Shown: positions 1 to 9,001, numbered from the stretch's first letter. The stretch: 16,632 nucleotides of DNA from an uncultured Comamonadaceae bacterium (GCA_946482115.1 CAMLQP010000035.1:1-16632); one strand, 5' to 3'. The notes: generated from the sequence alone by a model not told the origin. Numbers and translations are program-made.

Positions 1-76
1 CGGTGTCCACGCCGGTGAGCGCGCGCACCAGCGTGGTCTTGCCGTGGTCGATGTGGCCTGCGGTGCCGACGATCAT
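1..76 (-). CDS. selB: SelB, selenocysteine-specific elongation factor (5' end only)
   Basis: Only the first 25 codons are inside the window; the gene runs off the left edge. The start ATG is at 76-74. The translation begins [20 protein letters not shown], which contains the GTPase P-loop GHIDHGKT typical of SelB, so the family call is firm despite the short length. SelB is the GTP-binding factor that carries selenocysteinyl-tRNA to the ribosome and recognises the SECIS hairpin in the mRNA. The start lies 19 bases after the stop of the transglutaminase-like gene, with only a weak GAGG upstream, so it is probably the next gene of the same operon. Its client is the UGA-containing fdhA upstream. 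The alternative, a different translational GTPase, is unlikely given the selA, fdhE and fdhA neighbours. Confidence 0.93.
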   Translation of the reverse strand, partial: MIVGTAGHIDHGKTTLVRALTGVDT

Positions 77-95
77 GGCGGACGCCTCGGGAAGG

Positions 96-1211
96 TCAGG
101 CCTTGATCTCGCGCGCCGTGATGTTGTAGCGGAAGTTGTCGGGCGCCAGTTCGTCGTAGCGGCCGCTGGCGTTCTCGCCCTGCGGGTACATCAGGAAGGG
201 CAGGCTCTGCTTGCCCGAGCCGCCGGGCAGCCGGATGTCGCTGCCGGTGTTGTAGGCCATCCAGTTGCCTTCCCAGTTGCCAAACAGGCCCTTGTTGACG
301 GGTGCCACCAGCGGGTGGGATGCATCCTTGATCCACTCGGGCGTTTCCTGGCGCATGACCTTGAGCACGTCGGCCGGGTCCATCGCCACCCAGCCGTACC
401 CCGCCAGGTAGGCCTCGGCGCGGCAATGCTGCGCGCCCTTGAGGCCGGCCGGGTTGGCGCCAAGCTCGCGGTAGCCGAAGGCCGAAGGTGCCACGCGCAC
501 GCCGTACACGTCGCGCGCGGGCACGCCGACGGCGCGGCACAGCCCGACGAAGATGGCGTTGAGATCGGCGCACTTGCCGCCCAGGTTGCCGGTTTCCAGC
601 ATGGTCTTGATGTCGCCGGTGCCGCAGCCGCGGACCTTGGGTTCGCGGTGGGCGTTGGCCACCACCCACTGGTAGATGCCGCGCGCCTTGTCCACGTCGG
701 TGCGGGCGCCGCGCGTGGCTTCCAGCGCGGTCTTGCGCACGATGCCGTCCAGCGGCTTGAGCTCGGTCGGCTGCAGGTTGGCGCGCAGCACGGCGGCGTC
801 CTCGGCGGGCGCCTGGCCGGCGCGGCTCCAGTCGATGCTGCGGTCGCGCGTCTGCAGGCGGCTGGTCACCTCCAGCATCGGCGCATTCAGGCCGGCCGGG
901 AACTCGGCGTAGAGCATGCGAACGCCCTCGCGGGTGTCGGACACCAGCTTGACGTTGCTGGCGTTGCCCGACCACTGGTGCCCCACGGTGCGCTGGTAGC
1001 CGGACTCGATGTCGGGCACCGGCACCCAGATGCGGGTGGTGCCCTGCAGGTCGGCCGGGGTGATGGTGGTGGTGACGTCGAAGGTGCGCCATCCGCCGGC
1101 CTGGGGCTCGAAGCGGCGCTGCTGCGCCAGGGCGGTGGCGGGCAGCAGCGGGGCGCCGACAGCGGCGGCACCGGACAGCAGCACGGTGCGGCGGGACAGG
1201 GTGGTTTTCAT
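96..1211 (-). CDS. Exported transglutaminase-like (papain-fold) protein
   Basis: This is a 371-residue protein. Residues 1-30 look like a Tat-type signal peptide: twin arginine at 7-8 ([10 protein letters not shown]), a hydrophobic stretch and a likely cut after ALA near 29. A transglutaminase-like core follows at about residues 165-285. It shows the putative nucleophile Cys214 in [17 protein letters not shown], His262 in AQHCRAEAY and Asp278 in WVAMDPAD, spaced as in a Cys-His-Asp triad. The start is supported by AAGGAGAA five bases before the ATG. It lies 27 bases after the TlpA-like gene and 19 before selB, inside the formate dehydrogenase/selenocysteine operon. Related bacterial proteins are proteases, amidases or cross-linkers; the substrate here is unknown. 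A periplasmic role in maturing or protecting formate dehydrogenase is only an inference from position. Confidence 0.85.
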   Translation of the reverse strand: MKTTLSRRTVLLSGAAAVGAPLLPATALAQQRRFEPQAGGWRTFDVTTTITPADLQGTTRIWVPVPDIESGYQRTVGHQWSGNASNVKLVSDTREGVRMLYAEFPAGLNAPMLEVTSRLQTRDRSIDWSRAGQAPAEDAAVLRANLQPTELKPLDGIVRKTALEATRGARTDVDKARGIYQWVVANAHREPKVRGCGTGDIKTMLETGNLGGKCADLNAIFVGLCRAVGVPARDVYGVRVAPSAFGYRELGANPAGLKGAQHCRAEAYLAGYGWVAMDPADVLKVMRQETPEWIKDASHPLVAPVNKGLFGNWEGNWMAYNTGSDIRLPGGSGKQSLPFLMYPQGENASGRYDELAPDNFRYNITAREIKA

Positions 1212-1238
1212 GGGGTTCTCCTTGAAGGCGGGTGAAAG

Positions 1239-1778
1239 TCAGAGCAGCGGGGCGATCCATTGGCGGGCCAGCGGGCCGGCCCAGTCGAGTTCGCCGGTCA
1301 CGGTGAAGGCGGCCTTGCCGTCGCGGGCAATGGCGATGGTGGAGGGGAAGATGCGCACGCCCCAGTCGCGCGCGGCGCGGCCATCGGCGTCGCGCAGGAT
1401 GTCGAGCGTCAGTGGCATCTCGGCCAGAAAGCGGTTCACGGCGGCGTCGGTCTCGCGGTGGTTGACGGCCATCACCAGCAGGCCGTCGCGTTCGTGGCGC
1501 TGGGCCAGCAGTTCGAGCGACGGCATCTCGACCCGGCACGGCGTGCACCAGCTGGCCCAGAAGTTGAGCAGTACCACCTTGCCGCGCGCCTCGCGCAGGC
1601 GCCAGCGCGTGCCGCCGCTGCCGGGCAGGTCCAGGGCGGGCGTGGGACGGCCGCGCGGCCAGGGCCGACGCTGGGCAGGATCGTCCTGGGCGCTGACCGC
1701 GGGGGTGGCGAGGCCCAGCGCGAGCGCGGCGCAGGCCTGGCGGCGCGTGAAGGAAGTGGGGGGCAAGGGGGCAGACAT
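1239..1778 (-). CDS. TlpA/ResA-like exported thioredoxin-fold protein
   Basis: This is a 179-residue protein. The N-terminus (TRRQACAALALGLATPAVSA) has a twin arginine at 12-13 and a hydrophobic segment ending in VSA, consistent with export by Tat or Sec. The thioredoxin domain covers about residues 45-175. The active site is WCTPC (Cys78, Cys81), preceded by the usual VVLLNFWASW strand, and the cis-proline is Pro145 in IFPST. Members of this family reduce or isomerise thiols in the periplasm, for example in cytochrome c or metalloprotein maturation. The gene starts 9 bases after the selA stop and 27 bases before the transglutaminase-like gene. No strong ribosome binding site is seen, so translation may be coupled to selA. 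A role in keeping Cys or Sec residues of formate dehydrogenase, or the neighbour's Cys214, reduced is inferred only. Confidence 0.87.
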   Translation of the reverse strand: MSAPLPPTSFTRRQACAALALGLATPAVSAQDDPAQRRPWPRGRPTPALDLPGSGGTRWRLREARGKVVLLNFWASWCTPCRVEMPSLELLAQRHERDGLLVMAVNHRETDAAVNRFLAEMPLTLDILRDADGRAARDWGVRIFPSTIAIARDGKAAFTVTGELDWAGPLARQWIAPLL

Positions 1779-1787
1779 TGCAGGAAA

Positions 1788-3233
1788 TCAGGTCAGCAAA
1801 GCCCGCAAGGCTACCAGCTGTGCGACGAAGGGCTCCGGCCGCTCCAGGCAGCGCAGGTCCAGCACCAGCCGGTCGTCGGCGATGCGGCCGATCACCGGCA
1901 GGGGCAGCGCGCGCAGCGCGGTGGCCAGTTCATCGAGTGCGCGGCCCGCGCCCTTCTTCTGAAGGGGTGCGATGGCCAGGCCGGCCGAAGGCAGGCGTTC
2001 GACCGGCAGCGAACCGGAGCCGATCTGGCCCTGCAGTTCGACCACCGCGACGTCAAACCGCGGCGCAACGGCCTGGGCCACGGCCGGCAGCAACTCTTGC
2101 GCCAGCGCGCGAATCGCATCGGCCGGGCGCGTCAGCAGGCGCAGCGTGGGGAGATCCCGCACCAGCCGTTCGGGGCGCAGGTAGAGCATCAGCGTGGCCT
2201 CCAGCGCGGCCAGCGGCAGCTTGCTCATGCGCAGCGCGCGTTTCATGGGGTAGGTGCGGATGCGGGCGATGGCGTCCCGGCTTCCCACGATCAGCCCCGC
2301 CTGGGGGCCGCCGAGCAGCTTGTCGCCGCTGAAGGTGACAACGTCGCAGCCGGCGGCGAGCTTTTCCTGCGGCGTGGGCTCGCGCGGCAGGCCGTGGGCA
2401 GCCAGGTCGATCAGCGCGCCGCTGCCGAGGTCGGTGGCCATGGGCAGGCCGCGCGCGTGGGCGATGCGGGCGATCTCGCCCTCGTCCACCGCCGAGGTGA
2501 AGCCCTGGACCGCGTAGTTGCTGGTGTGCACCTTCATCAGCAGGCCGGTGCGTTCGGTGATGGCGCGTTCGTAGTCGTGCGGGTGGGTGCGGTTGGTGGT
2601 GCCCACTTCCACCAGCGTGGCGCCGGCGGCGGCCATCACGTCGGGCATGCGGAAGGCGCCGCCGATCTCGACCAGCTCGCCGCGCGAGACGATGCACTCG
2701 CGCCCGCGCGCGAGCGCCGCGATGGTGAGCAGCACGGCGGCCGCGTTGTTGTTGACCACCGTGGCGGCCTCGGCGCCGGTGAGGGTGCACAGCAGCTCCT
2801 CGACGACGCTGTCGCGGTCGCCGCGGCCGCCGCTGGCGAGGTCGTATTCGAGGTTGTTGGGCCCGGCCATCACGGCCATCAGGTGCTGCAATGCGGGTTC
2901 AGCCAGCAGCGCGCGGCCCAGGTTGGTGTGGATCACCGTGCCGGTGAGGTTGAGCACCGGGCGCATGCGCGGCGCCAGCCGCGCGGCCACGCGGTCGGCC
3001 AATGCGTGCTGCAGCGCCTCGGGCACGACCCGCTCGCGCGCCAGCGTGCCGGCCAGGGCCTCCGCGCGCAGCGCGTCGAGCAGCGCGCGCGCCTCGCCGG
3101 CCACCAGCGTGTGGCCGTGCTCGGCGATCAGGGTGGTGGCTGCGGTGGTGCGCAGCAGGCGGTCAACGGCGGGGAGGTCTTTGGGGCTGCTCGTTGAACC
3201 GTGGACCACGGATTCGTCGAAGCGGGCCATCAT
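1788..3233 (-). CDS. selA: SelA, L-seryl-tRNA(Sec) selenium transferase
   Basis: This is a 481-residue pyridoxal-phosphate enzyme that converts seryl-tRNA(Sec) to selenocysteinyl-tRNA(Sec) using selenophosphate. Recognisable blocks include RPVLNLTGTVIHTNLGRA near 91-108, VVNNNAAAVLL near 159-169 and the PLP-lysine motif FSGDKLLGGPQAG. Lys305 is the likely Schiff-base lysine, close to Lys295 of the E. coli enzyme. Length and collinearity fit full-length bacterial SelA. The start codon overlaps the fdhE stop as ATGA, indicating translational coupling; a second ATG directly follows and could also serve. With selB and selD nearby, only the tRNA gene selC is missing from view. Confidence 0.97.
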   Translation of the reverse strand: MMARFDESVVHGSTSSPKDLPAVDRLLRTTAATTLIAEHGHTLVAGEARALLDALRAEALAGTLARERVVPEALQHALADRVAARLAPRMRPVLNLTGTVIHTNLGRALLAEPALQHLMAVMAGPNNLEYDLASGGRGDRDSVVEELLCTLTGAEAATVVNNNAAAVLLTIAALARGRECIVSRGELVEIGGAFRMPDVMAAAGATLVEVGTTNRTHPHDYERAITERTGLLMKVHTSNYAVQGFTSAVDEGEIARIAHARGLPMATDLGSGALIDLAAHGLPREPTPQEKLAAGCDVVTFSGDKLLGGPQAGLIVGSRDAIARIRTYPMKRALRMSKLPLAALEATLMLYLRPERLVRDLPTLRLLTRPADAIRALAQELLPAVAQAVAPRFDVAVVELQGQIGSGSLPVERLPSAGLAIAPLQKKGAGRALDELATALRALPLPVIGRIADDRLVLDLRCLERPEPFVAQLVALRALLT

Positions 3234-4258
3234 CCGGCCCCTGGCGTGGGTGGTGGCGGTTCGGGCTCACCGAACAGCAGCATCAGGTTGACGCCGTGAC
3301 GGGTCTTGCCCGTGTCGGACACCAGCAGGTCCAGCGTGAGGCTGGCCAGGTCATCCGCCATCGGCTCCGCGAAGGGGTCGCGGTCGGTATGGACGATCTT
3401 GAGGTAGTGACCGCATTCGTCGCAGGTCTCGGCCTGGATGGCGGCGTTCGCGGCCCGCTGGGCGCTGCCTTCGGCTTCGTCACCGGCCACGTCCAGCGAG
3501 AGGTAGGCCAGGCTCTTGCCGCTGAGGCAGTGCGGACACTTGATGCGCACCATGTGCCAGTGCACGCCGCACAGCGAGCAGCAGAGGTAGCGCTGGCCCA
3601 GCGATTCGCCCGCGCTGCGGGTGACGCTGGCGGTGGGCCTGCTGCCGCAGCAGGGGCAGACCGTTTCATCGTCGATGCGACCGAACGGCTGGCCGCCACT
3701 CTGGTGGCGTTGCTGCACGCTCAGCACCAGGTGCGTCCAGTAGACCTGCAACGCAGCGGCCACGAAGGGAGCGCCGGCCAGATCCAGCCCTTCCATCACG
3801 CCGGTCAGCAGGCAGTCGGCCTGCTGCTCCAGGGTGTCGGCGTCGGCCTGATCCAGGCGATCAAGCGCGCTGCGCACGCCGTCGGGCACGCCCGCTGCAC
3901 GCAGCTTGCCAGTGATGCGCCGCAGCGCGCCGTGCCAGGCCGGGTCGCGCGGCCAGTCCACCGCCGGCAGCGGCGGCACGCCCTGGCGCGCTGCGGCATC
4001 GAGTGCGGAGGCATCGGGCAGGGGCACGGCGGGGAAATCCGCCAGTGCCGCCTGCTGCGCCTGACCCAGATCGGCCATGAAGCCCAGGAAGTCCTGCATC
4101 GCGTGGCCCTGCGCCAGCTGGCGCAGGCGCATGGCTCGCTCGGCAAACAGGGTGTCGCGCTGCGGCCACCAGAGGAAGGGGGTTTCGCCACCCGCGCGGG
4201 CGGCGATTTCCTCGGGTGACATCACGCGTACGGTCGCACTGGCTCCGGTCACGGTCAA
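3230..4258 (-). CDS. fdhE: FdhE, formate dehydrogenase accessory protein
   Basis: This is a 342-residue cytoplasmic protein needed for formation of active membrane-bound formate dehydrogenase; in E. coli it is a rubredoxin-like iron protein that binds the catalytic subunit. The C-terminal half has four cysteine motifs: CPCC (201-204), CCSLC (226-230), CPHC (241-244) and CDEC (279-282), as in the family. The N-terminal half is helical, including PFLWWPQRDTLFAERAMRLR. The chosen start is TTG at 4258, with AAGGAAA about eight bases upstream; an ATG twelve codons later (4222) has no good ribosome binding site. The gene follows fdhI by 28 bases and overlaps selA by four bases. The proline-rich C-terminal tail (about residues 332-342) is probably disordered. 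Confidence 0.95.
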   Translation of the reverse strand: MTVTGASATVRVMSPEEIAARAGGETPFLWWPQRDTLFAERAMRLRQLAQGHAMQDFLGFMADLGQAQQAALADFPAVPLPDASALDAAARQGVPPLPAVDWPRDPAWHGALRRITGKLRAAGVPDGVRSALDRLDQADADTLEQQADCLLTGVMEGLDLAGAPFVAAALQVYWTHLVLSVQQRHQSGGQPFGRIDDETVCPCCGSRPTASVTRSAGESLGQRYLCCSLCGVHWHMVRIKCPHCLSGKSLAYLSLDVAGDEAEGSAQRAANAAIQAETCDECGHYLKIVHTDRDPFAEPMADDLASLTLDLLVSDTGKTRHGVNLMLLFGEPEPPPPTPGAG

Positions 4259-4286
4259 AACAGGTTTCCTTTCAGAGTGACTGCCA

Positions 4287-4904
4287 TCACTTGTTCGTGA
4301 CTTCCTTGTGCCACAGCGGGTGGTTGGCCTTGGCCCAGCCTTCGGACACCGTCCCGCGTGTCATGGCCCGTATGGTGCCCTTGACCCAGATCGCTGCATA
4401 GATGTGCATGATGACCGACAGCACCAGCACGACGGCGGACACCGAGTGCAGCAGCACCGCGATGCGCATCACCGGGATGGGAAAGTACGGTGTGAACCAC
4501 GGGCGCCAGAACATGAAGCCCGTGACCACCAGCACCAGCAGGCTGATGCTCATGGACCAGAACACCAGCTTCTGGCCGTAGTTGTACTTGCCCACCGGCG
4601 GCATGCCCGCCTTGTCGCCCTTGAGCATCTTCCCCATGTGCTTCTTCCACTCGCGGTCGTGGGCGTTGACGACGTTGTCACGCCACAGGCGCATGAACAT
4701 CAGCACGAAGCCAAGCACCATCAGCAGCCCCATGAAGGGATGCAGGATGCGGGTCCACGAGCCGCCGCCGAACAGGTTGGAGAGGAAGAACAGGCTGGGG
4801 TGGAAGAAAGCCAGGCCCGAGAGCCCGGCCAGGAAGAACATCAGCGCGACGAACCAGTGGTTCATGCGCTCGCCATCCTGGTAGCGCTGCAGCATGCGGC
4901 TCAT
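4287..4904 (-). CDS. fdhI: Formate dehydrogenase gamma subunit, cytochrome b556
   Basis: This is a 205-residue integral membrane protein with four predicted transmembrane helices (about 16-35, 52-72, 113-133 and 147-172). It anchors the enzyme and passes electrons from the iron-sulfur subunit through two b hemes to quinone. Candidate heme ligands are His16 (MNHW), His55 (ILHPFMG), His153 (LLHSVSA) and His167 (IMHIYA), which closely match the ligand pattern of E. coli FdnI. The start codon overlaps the fdhB stop as ATGA, so the two are translationally coupled. Length is typical for the family (about 210 residues). Confidence 0.96.
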   Translation of the reverse strand: MSRMLQRYQDGERMNHWFVALMFFLAGLSGLAFFHPSLFFLSNLFGGGSWTRILHPFMGLLMVLGFVLMFMRLWRDNVVNAHDREWKKHMGKMLKGDKAGMPPVGKYNYGQKLVFWSMSISLLVLVVTGFMFWRPWFTPYFPIPVMRIAVLLHSVSAVVLVLSVIMHIYAAIWVKGTIRAMTRGTVSEGWAKANHPLWHKEVTNK

Positions 4905-5779
4905 GATGTCTTCTCCTCTTCAGCGTCCTTCTCCTCGATGGGACCGACCTTCATGTAGTGGAAGAAACCGGCCAGCACCGCGCCCACCATGCCGGCCACC
5001 GCGAGCGGCTTGGCCAGGCCCTTCCACAGCGCAACCATGGGGCTGATGCTGGGGTTGGCGGGCAGGTCTTCGAGCCCGGGCCTGTCGGCGTGCTTGAGCA
5101 CGTACATGACGTGCGTGCCACCCACGCCCTGCGGGTTGTAGAGACCGGCGTTCTTGAAGCCACGGTCTTTCAGCTGCTGGGCGCGCTGCTCGCCGTAGGC
5201 CACCATCTCGTCCTTGGTGCCGAAACCGATGGCGCCGGTCGGGCAGGTCTTGACGCAGGCCGGCTCCAGCCCCACGCCCACGCGGTCGGAACACAAGGTG
5301 CACTTGTAGGCCTTGTTGTCCTTCTCGCTGATGCGCGGAACGTCGAACGGACAGCCCTTGACGCAGTAGCCGCAGCCGATGCAGTTCTCGGAGATGAAGT
5401 CGACGATGCCGTTGCTGTACTTGACGATGGCCCCGGGCGACGGGCAGGCCTTGAGGCAGCCCGGATCGTCGCAGTGCATGCAGCCGTCCTTGCGGATCAG
5501 CCATTCGAGCTTGCCCTGTTCGGGCTCAACCTCGAAGAACTTCATCACCGTCCACGAGCTCGGGGTGAGGTCGGTCGGGTTGTCGTAGACGCCGATGTTG
5601 TCGCCGATCTCGTCGCGCAGGTCGTTCCAGTTCATGCACGCGACCTGGCAGGCCTTGCAGCCTATGCACTTGGACTCGTCGATGAGCTTGGCGATCTGCG
5701 GGGCGTTCTGGCGGATCTGCGGCGGCGGCGTGGTGGTGGCCGAGCGGGCCATCACGTCGAGCGATTGAAGGCTTGACAT
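4901..5779 (-). CDS. fdhB: Formate dehydrogenase beta subunit (four [4Fe-4S] ferredoxin type)
   Basis: This 292-residue protein relays electrons from the catalytic subunit to the cytochrome b subunit. Sixteen cysteines form four cluster motifs: 38/41/44/48 ([11 protein letters not shown]), 100/103/108/112 ([13 protein letters not shown]), 133/136/139/143 ([11 protein letters not shown]) and 160/163/175/179. A single C-terminal transmembrane helix at about 257-276 is followed by an acidic tail, as in FdnH/FdoH. There is no N-terminal signal peptide; export would be by piggyback on the Tat-dependent FdhA, as is known for this family. The start has GGGGAG six bases upstream and lies 10 bases after the fdhA stop. 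Confidence 0.97.
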   Translation of the reverse strand: MSSLQSLDVMARSATTTPPPQIRQNAPQIAKLIDESKCIGCKACQVACMNWNDLRDEIGDNIGVYDNPTDLTPSSWTVMKFFEVEPEQGKLEWLIRKDGCMHCDDPGCLKACPSPGAIVKYSNGIVDFISENCIGCGYCVKGCPFDVPRISEKDNKAYKCTLCSDRVGVGLEPACVKTCPTGAIGFGTKDEMVAYGEQRAQQLKDRGFKNAGLYNPQGVGGTHVMYVLKHADRPGLEDLPANPSISPMVALWKGLAKPLAVAGMVGAVLAGFFHYMKVGPIEEKDAEEEKTS

Positions 5780-5789
5780 GGTGCTCCCC

Positions 5790-8700
5790 TTACGCTTTCT
5801 CGATGTTGACGAGGAAGGCCTTGAACTCCGGCGTCTGCGAGTTGGCGTCGCCGACGAAAGGTGTGAGCGCGTTGGCCAGATAGCCGTTCTGCGTCACGCC
5901 CTTGAAGCCCCAGTGGATGGGTATGCCCACGTGGTGAACGGGTTTGCCGTCCACCATCAGCGCCTTCATGCGCTTGGTGACCACACACGCGGCGACGACC
6001 TCGCCGCGGTTGCTCTTCACCCGCACCTTGTCGCCCTGCTTGATGCCCTTCTCCTTGGCCAGCTCCTCGCCGATCTCGACGAAGGCCGCGGGCTGCACGA
6101 TGGCATTGCTGCGCGCGTGTTTGGTCCAGTAGTGGTGGTGCTCGGTGAGGCGGTAGGTGGTGGCCGCGTACGGGAACTCCTCCTTCTTGCCAAAGGCCTC
6201 CAGATCCCCCTTGAACACCCGCGCCGCCGGATTGCTCACGGCCTTGGGGTTGGTGGGGCACATCAGGTTGACGCCGATCGGTGATTCGAAGGGTTCGTAG
6301 TGCTCCGGGAACGGGCCTTCGGCCATGCCGATGGCGTGCAGCCGCGCCACGCCTTCGGGGTTCATGATGAAGGAGCCCACGCCCTCGGACGGCGCCGCGT
6401 TGGGGCGCATGTCGGGGATATCCGCACCACCCGCCCAGGACGTACCGTTCCAGGCCAGGTACTTGCGTGACGGGTCCCACGGCTTGCCGTCCTTGTCCGC
6501 GCTGGCGCGGTTGTAGAGGATGCGCCGGTTGGCCGGCCAGGCGAAGCCCCAGTTGGGATAGACACCCAGGCCGGTCGGGTCGGCGGTGTCGCGGCGTGCG
6601 GTCATGTTGCCCGCCTGCGTCCAGCAACCGGCATAGATCCAGTTGCCACACGCGGTGGAGCCATCGTCCTGCAGCAACGCGAAATTGGGCATCTGTTCAC
6701 CGGCCTTGACCACCACGGGGCGCGGGGCCTTGGGGTCCTTGGGGTCGGGTGGCCCGAGCACGTCGGCGAGCGCACGGCCGTTGATCTCGCGCAGCACCTC
6801 GGCGGGCGACGGGTTGACCGGGTTGAGGTAGGGCCAGGTCAGCGCCGCCACCGGCTCGGGCAGGGTGCCACCCTCCTTGGCGTACATCTCGCGCAGCTTC
6901 ATGAACAGGCGGGCGATCACCTCACCGTCGGTCTTGGCCTCGCCCGGCGGGTCGACCGCCTTCTCCTTCCAGCTGATGACGCGGCTGGAGTTGGTGAAGG
7001 TGCCGGTCTCCTCGGCGAAGCAGCTGGTCGGGAAGCGGAACACCTCGGTCTGGATGGACTTGGGGTCGACGTCGTTGAGGGGGCCGTAGTTCTTCCAGAA
7101 CTCGCTGGTTTCGGTTTCCAGCGGGTCCATGACCACGAGATACTTCAGCTTCGAGAACGCGGCGGACAGCTTCTTCTTGTTGGGCACGGCGGCCAGCGGG
7201 TTGAAGCCCTGGCACAGGAAGCCGTTCATCTTGCCCTGGTGCATCATCTCGAAGATGGCCAGGATGTCATAGCCGGTGTCGCGCTTGGGCACCCAGTCGT
7301 AGGCGAAGTCGTTCTCCGCCGTGGCCGCGTTCCCGTAGTAGGACTTCATCAGGCTGGTGAACCACTTGGGGAAGTTCTGCGGGAAGTTCATCTGGTTGGG
7401 CCGCAGCGGTTTGGGCGTGCGGCGGGCCAGAAAGTCGGTGCGGTTGGTGTCGGCGTCGGTGGGTGCGGACAGGTAGCCCGACAGCACCTCGGAGTAGGCG
7501 TTCATGTCGGTGATGCCCTGCACGTTGGCGTGCCCGCGCAGCGCGTTGACGCCCCCGCCCGGCCGGCCCATGTTGCCCAGCAGCAGCTGGATCATGGCCA
7601 TGGTGCGGATGTTCTGCGAGCCCACCGAGTGCTGCGTCCAGCCCAGCGCATACAGGATGGTGCTGGTCTTGTTGGTCGCGGACATCTCGCCCAGCATCTC
7701 GCAGATCTTCAGGAATGCGTCCTGCGGCGTGCCGGTGATGCGGCTCACCATCTCGGGCGTGTAGCGGCTGTAGTGCTTCTTGAGCTGCTGGTAGACACAC
7801 TGCGGGTCCTGCAGCGTCTCGTCGACCTTGACGAAGCCGTCCTCGCCCATCTGGTAGCCCCAGGTGGACTTGTCGTAGCTGCGCTTGTCTTCGTTGTAGC
7901 CGCTGAAGAAGCCGTTGTCGTACTTGAAGCCCTCTTTCACGAGGAAAGTGGCATCGGTATTGAGCTTGACGTAATCCAGGTGGACCTTGTCCTTGCTCAG
8001 CAGGTAGTTGATGACGCCGCCCAGGAAGGCGATGTCGGTGCCCACGCGTATGGGGGCATAGAGGTCGGCCACGGCGGCCGAGCGCGTGAAGCGCGGGTCC
8101 ACCACGATGAGCTTGGCGTTGCGGTGTTGCATCGCCTCGGTCACCCACTTGAAGCCGCACGGATGCGCTTCGGCGGCATTGCCGCCCATGATGAGGACGA
8201 GATCCGCGTTGCGGATGTCGGTCCACGAGTTGGTCATCGCTCCGCGACCGAAAGTCGGGCCCAGACTGGACACCGTCGGCGCGTGTCAGATACGTGCTTG
8301 CGTATCTAGCGCAACCATCCCCAGGCCGCGAGCGACCTTGACGGACAGGTAACCGGATTCGTTGGACGCCGCCGAGGAGATCAGGAAGCCGGTGGAGTTC
8401 CAGCGGTTCACCGTCGTGCCGGCGGCGTTGGTCTTGATGAGGTTGGCGTCGCGGTCGGCCTTCATGTGCTTGGCCACGCGCGTCAGCGCCTCGTCCCAGG
8501 AGATGCGCTTCCACGAATCGGAACCCGCCTCCCGCACCTGCGGGTAATGCACCCGGTTGGGCGACTGGATCATGTCCATCACGCCGGCGCCCTTGGGGCA
8601 CAGCGTGCCGCGGTTGACCGGGTGGTCTGGGTCGCCTTCGATGTGGATGATGCTGGCCTTGACGTTTTTCGCCTTGTCGCCCAGCGTGTACATGATGAGC

Positions 8701-8873
8701 CCGCAGCTCACCGAGCAGTAGGGGCAGATGCTGCGCGTCTCGGTGGTCCTGGCCAGCTTGAACTGCCGCGTTTCCGCCAAGGCCGCCGTGGGCGAGAAGC
8801 CCAAGGCGACCAGGCTGGAACCGACCAGTCCGGCACCGCTGACCCGGAAGAACTGCCTCCGGTTCATGTCCAT
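5790..8873 (-). CDS. fdhA: Formate dehydrogenase-N type alpha subunit, selenoprotein (TGA at 8288-8286 read as Sec196)
   Basis: This is the catalytic molybdopterin subunit, 1027 residues if the internal TGA is read as selenocysteine. It oxidises formate to CO2 on the periplasmic side. The Tat signal is [12 protein letters not shown] with a likely cut after ALA at 33. Cys50, Cys53, Cys57 and Cys92 bind one [4Fe-4S] cluster and Lys94 follows. Sec196 is followed by His197 in the context [19 protein letters not shown]. These numbers coincide with those known for E. coli FdnG. The sequence is FdnG-like to its very end ([20 protein letters not shown]). The start at 8873 is set by AGGAG nine bases upstream; a second ATG at 8867 is possible. 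Without recoding, the gene would look split into an N-terminal fragment and a separate ORF beginning with GTG at 8273. It heads an operon with fdhB, fdhI, fdhE, selA and more. Confidence 0.97.
8257..8274 (-). promoter_or_regulatory. Bacterial SECIS hairpin downstream of the UGA
   Basis: On the minus strand, bases 8274-8257 fold as follows. GG pairs with CC (8258-8257), T at 8272 is a single bulge, GTCC (8271-8268) pairs with GGGC (8262-8259) including one G-U pair, and the loop is AGTCT (8267-8263). A bulged U and a GU in the apical loop are the features SelB is known to recognise in the E. coli fdhF and fdnG elements, and spacing from the UGA is similar. Folding was done by eye. Confidence 0.85.
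8286..8288 (-). other. Selenocysteine codon (in-frame TGA)
   Basis: The minus-strand TGA sits exactly where FdnG-type enzymes carry selenocysteine, between ...DTQARI and HAPTVSSL.... The reading frame is open and homologous on both sides, with no shift. A SECIS-like hairpin begins 11 bases downstream, and selA, selB and selD are in the same locus. Confidence 0.97.
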
Positions 8874-8957
8874 TTTTCGAGTCTCCTGCGAACGTGGGGT
8901 TTCGCAACATGGCGCCTGCTTCACGGCAGAGCTCCGATCATTTGATACGTTCACAAA

Positions 8958-8980
8958 CCATCCTCGGATGGGGTTAACCC
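8958..8980. repeat. Two adjoining small palindromes in the fdhA leader/promoter region
   Basis: CCATCC-TC-GGATGG (8958-8971) directly abuts GGGTTAACCC (8971-8980), sharing one base. Both are perfect. They lie at and just downstream of the candidate fdhA -10, so they could be protein sites or a 5' leader hairpin. No function can be assigned. Confidence 0.45.
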
Positions 8981-9001
8981 TGAATGACGGCACCGCGTCA
9001 A
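8973..9001 (-). promoter_or_regulatory. Candidate sigma70-type promoter for the fdh operon
   Basis: On the minus strand, TTGACG (9001-8996) is followed after 17 bases by GTTAAC (8978-8973). The -35 is a good match and the -10 is weak (three of six). It would give a leader of about 90 bases before fdhA. The -35 lies inside one of the two 15-bp palindromes and the -10 inside a GGGTTAACCC palindrome, so a regulator would be expected to act here. Confidence 0.35.

Noticed and set aside
73..1548. 491-codon minus-strand ORF overlapping the transglutaminase-like and TlpA-like genes
   Set aside because: Arg/Pro/Ala-rich shadow of GC-rich coding DNA; the overlapping frames have clear family motifs and good starts.
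1260..3197. 645-codon plus-strand ORF opposite TlpA and selA
   Set aside because: Low-complexity Gln/Gly/Ala/Arg-rich antisense shadow of selA with no recognisable domain.
5790..8273. fdhA as a pseudogene or two separate genes split by a stop codon
   Set aside because: The stop is TGA at the known selenocysteine position, the frame is unbroken on both sides, a SECIS-like stem follows, and the Sec machinery is encoded alongside.
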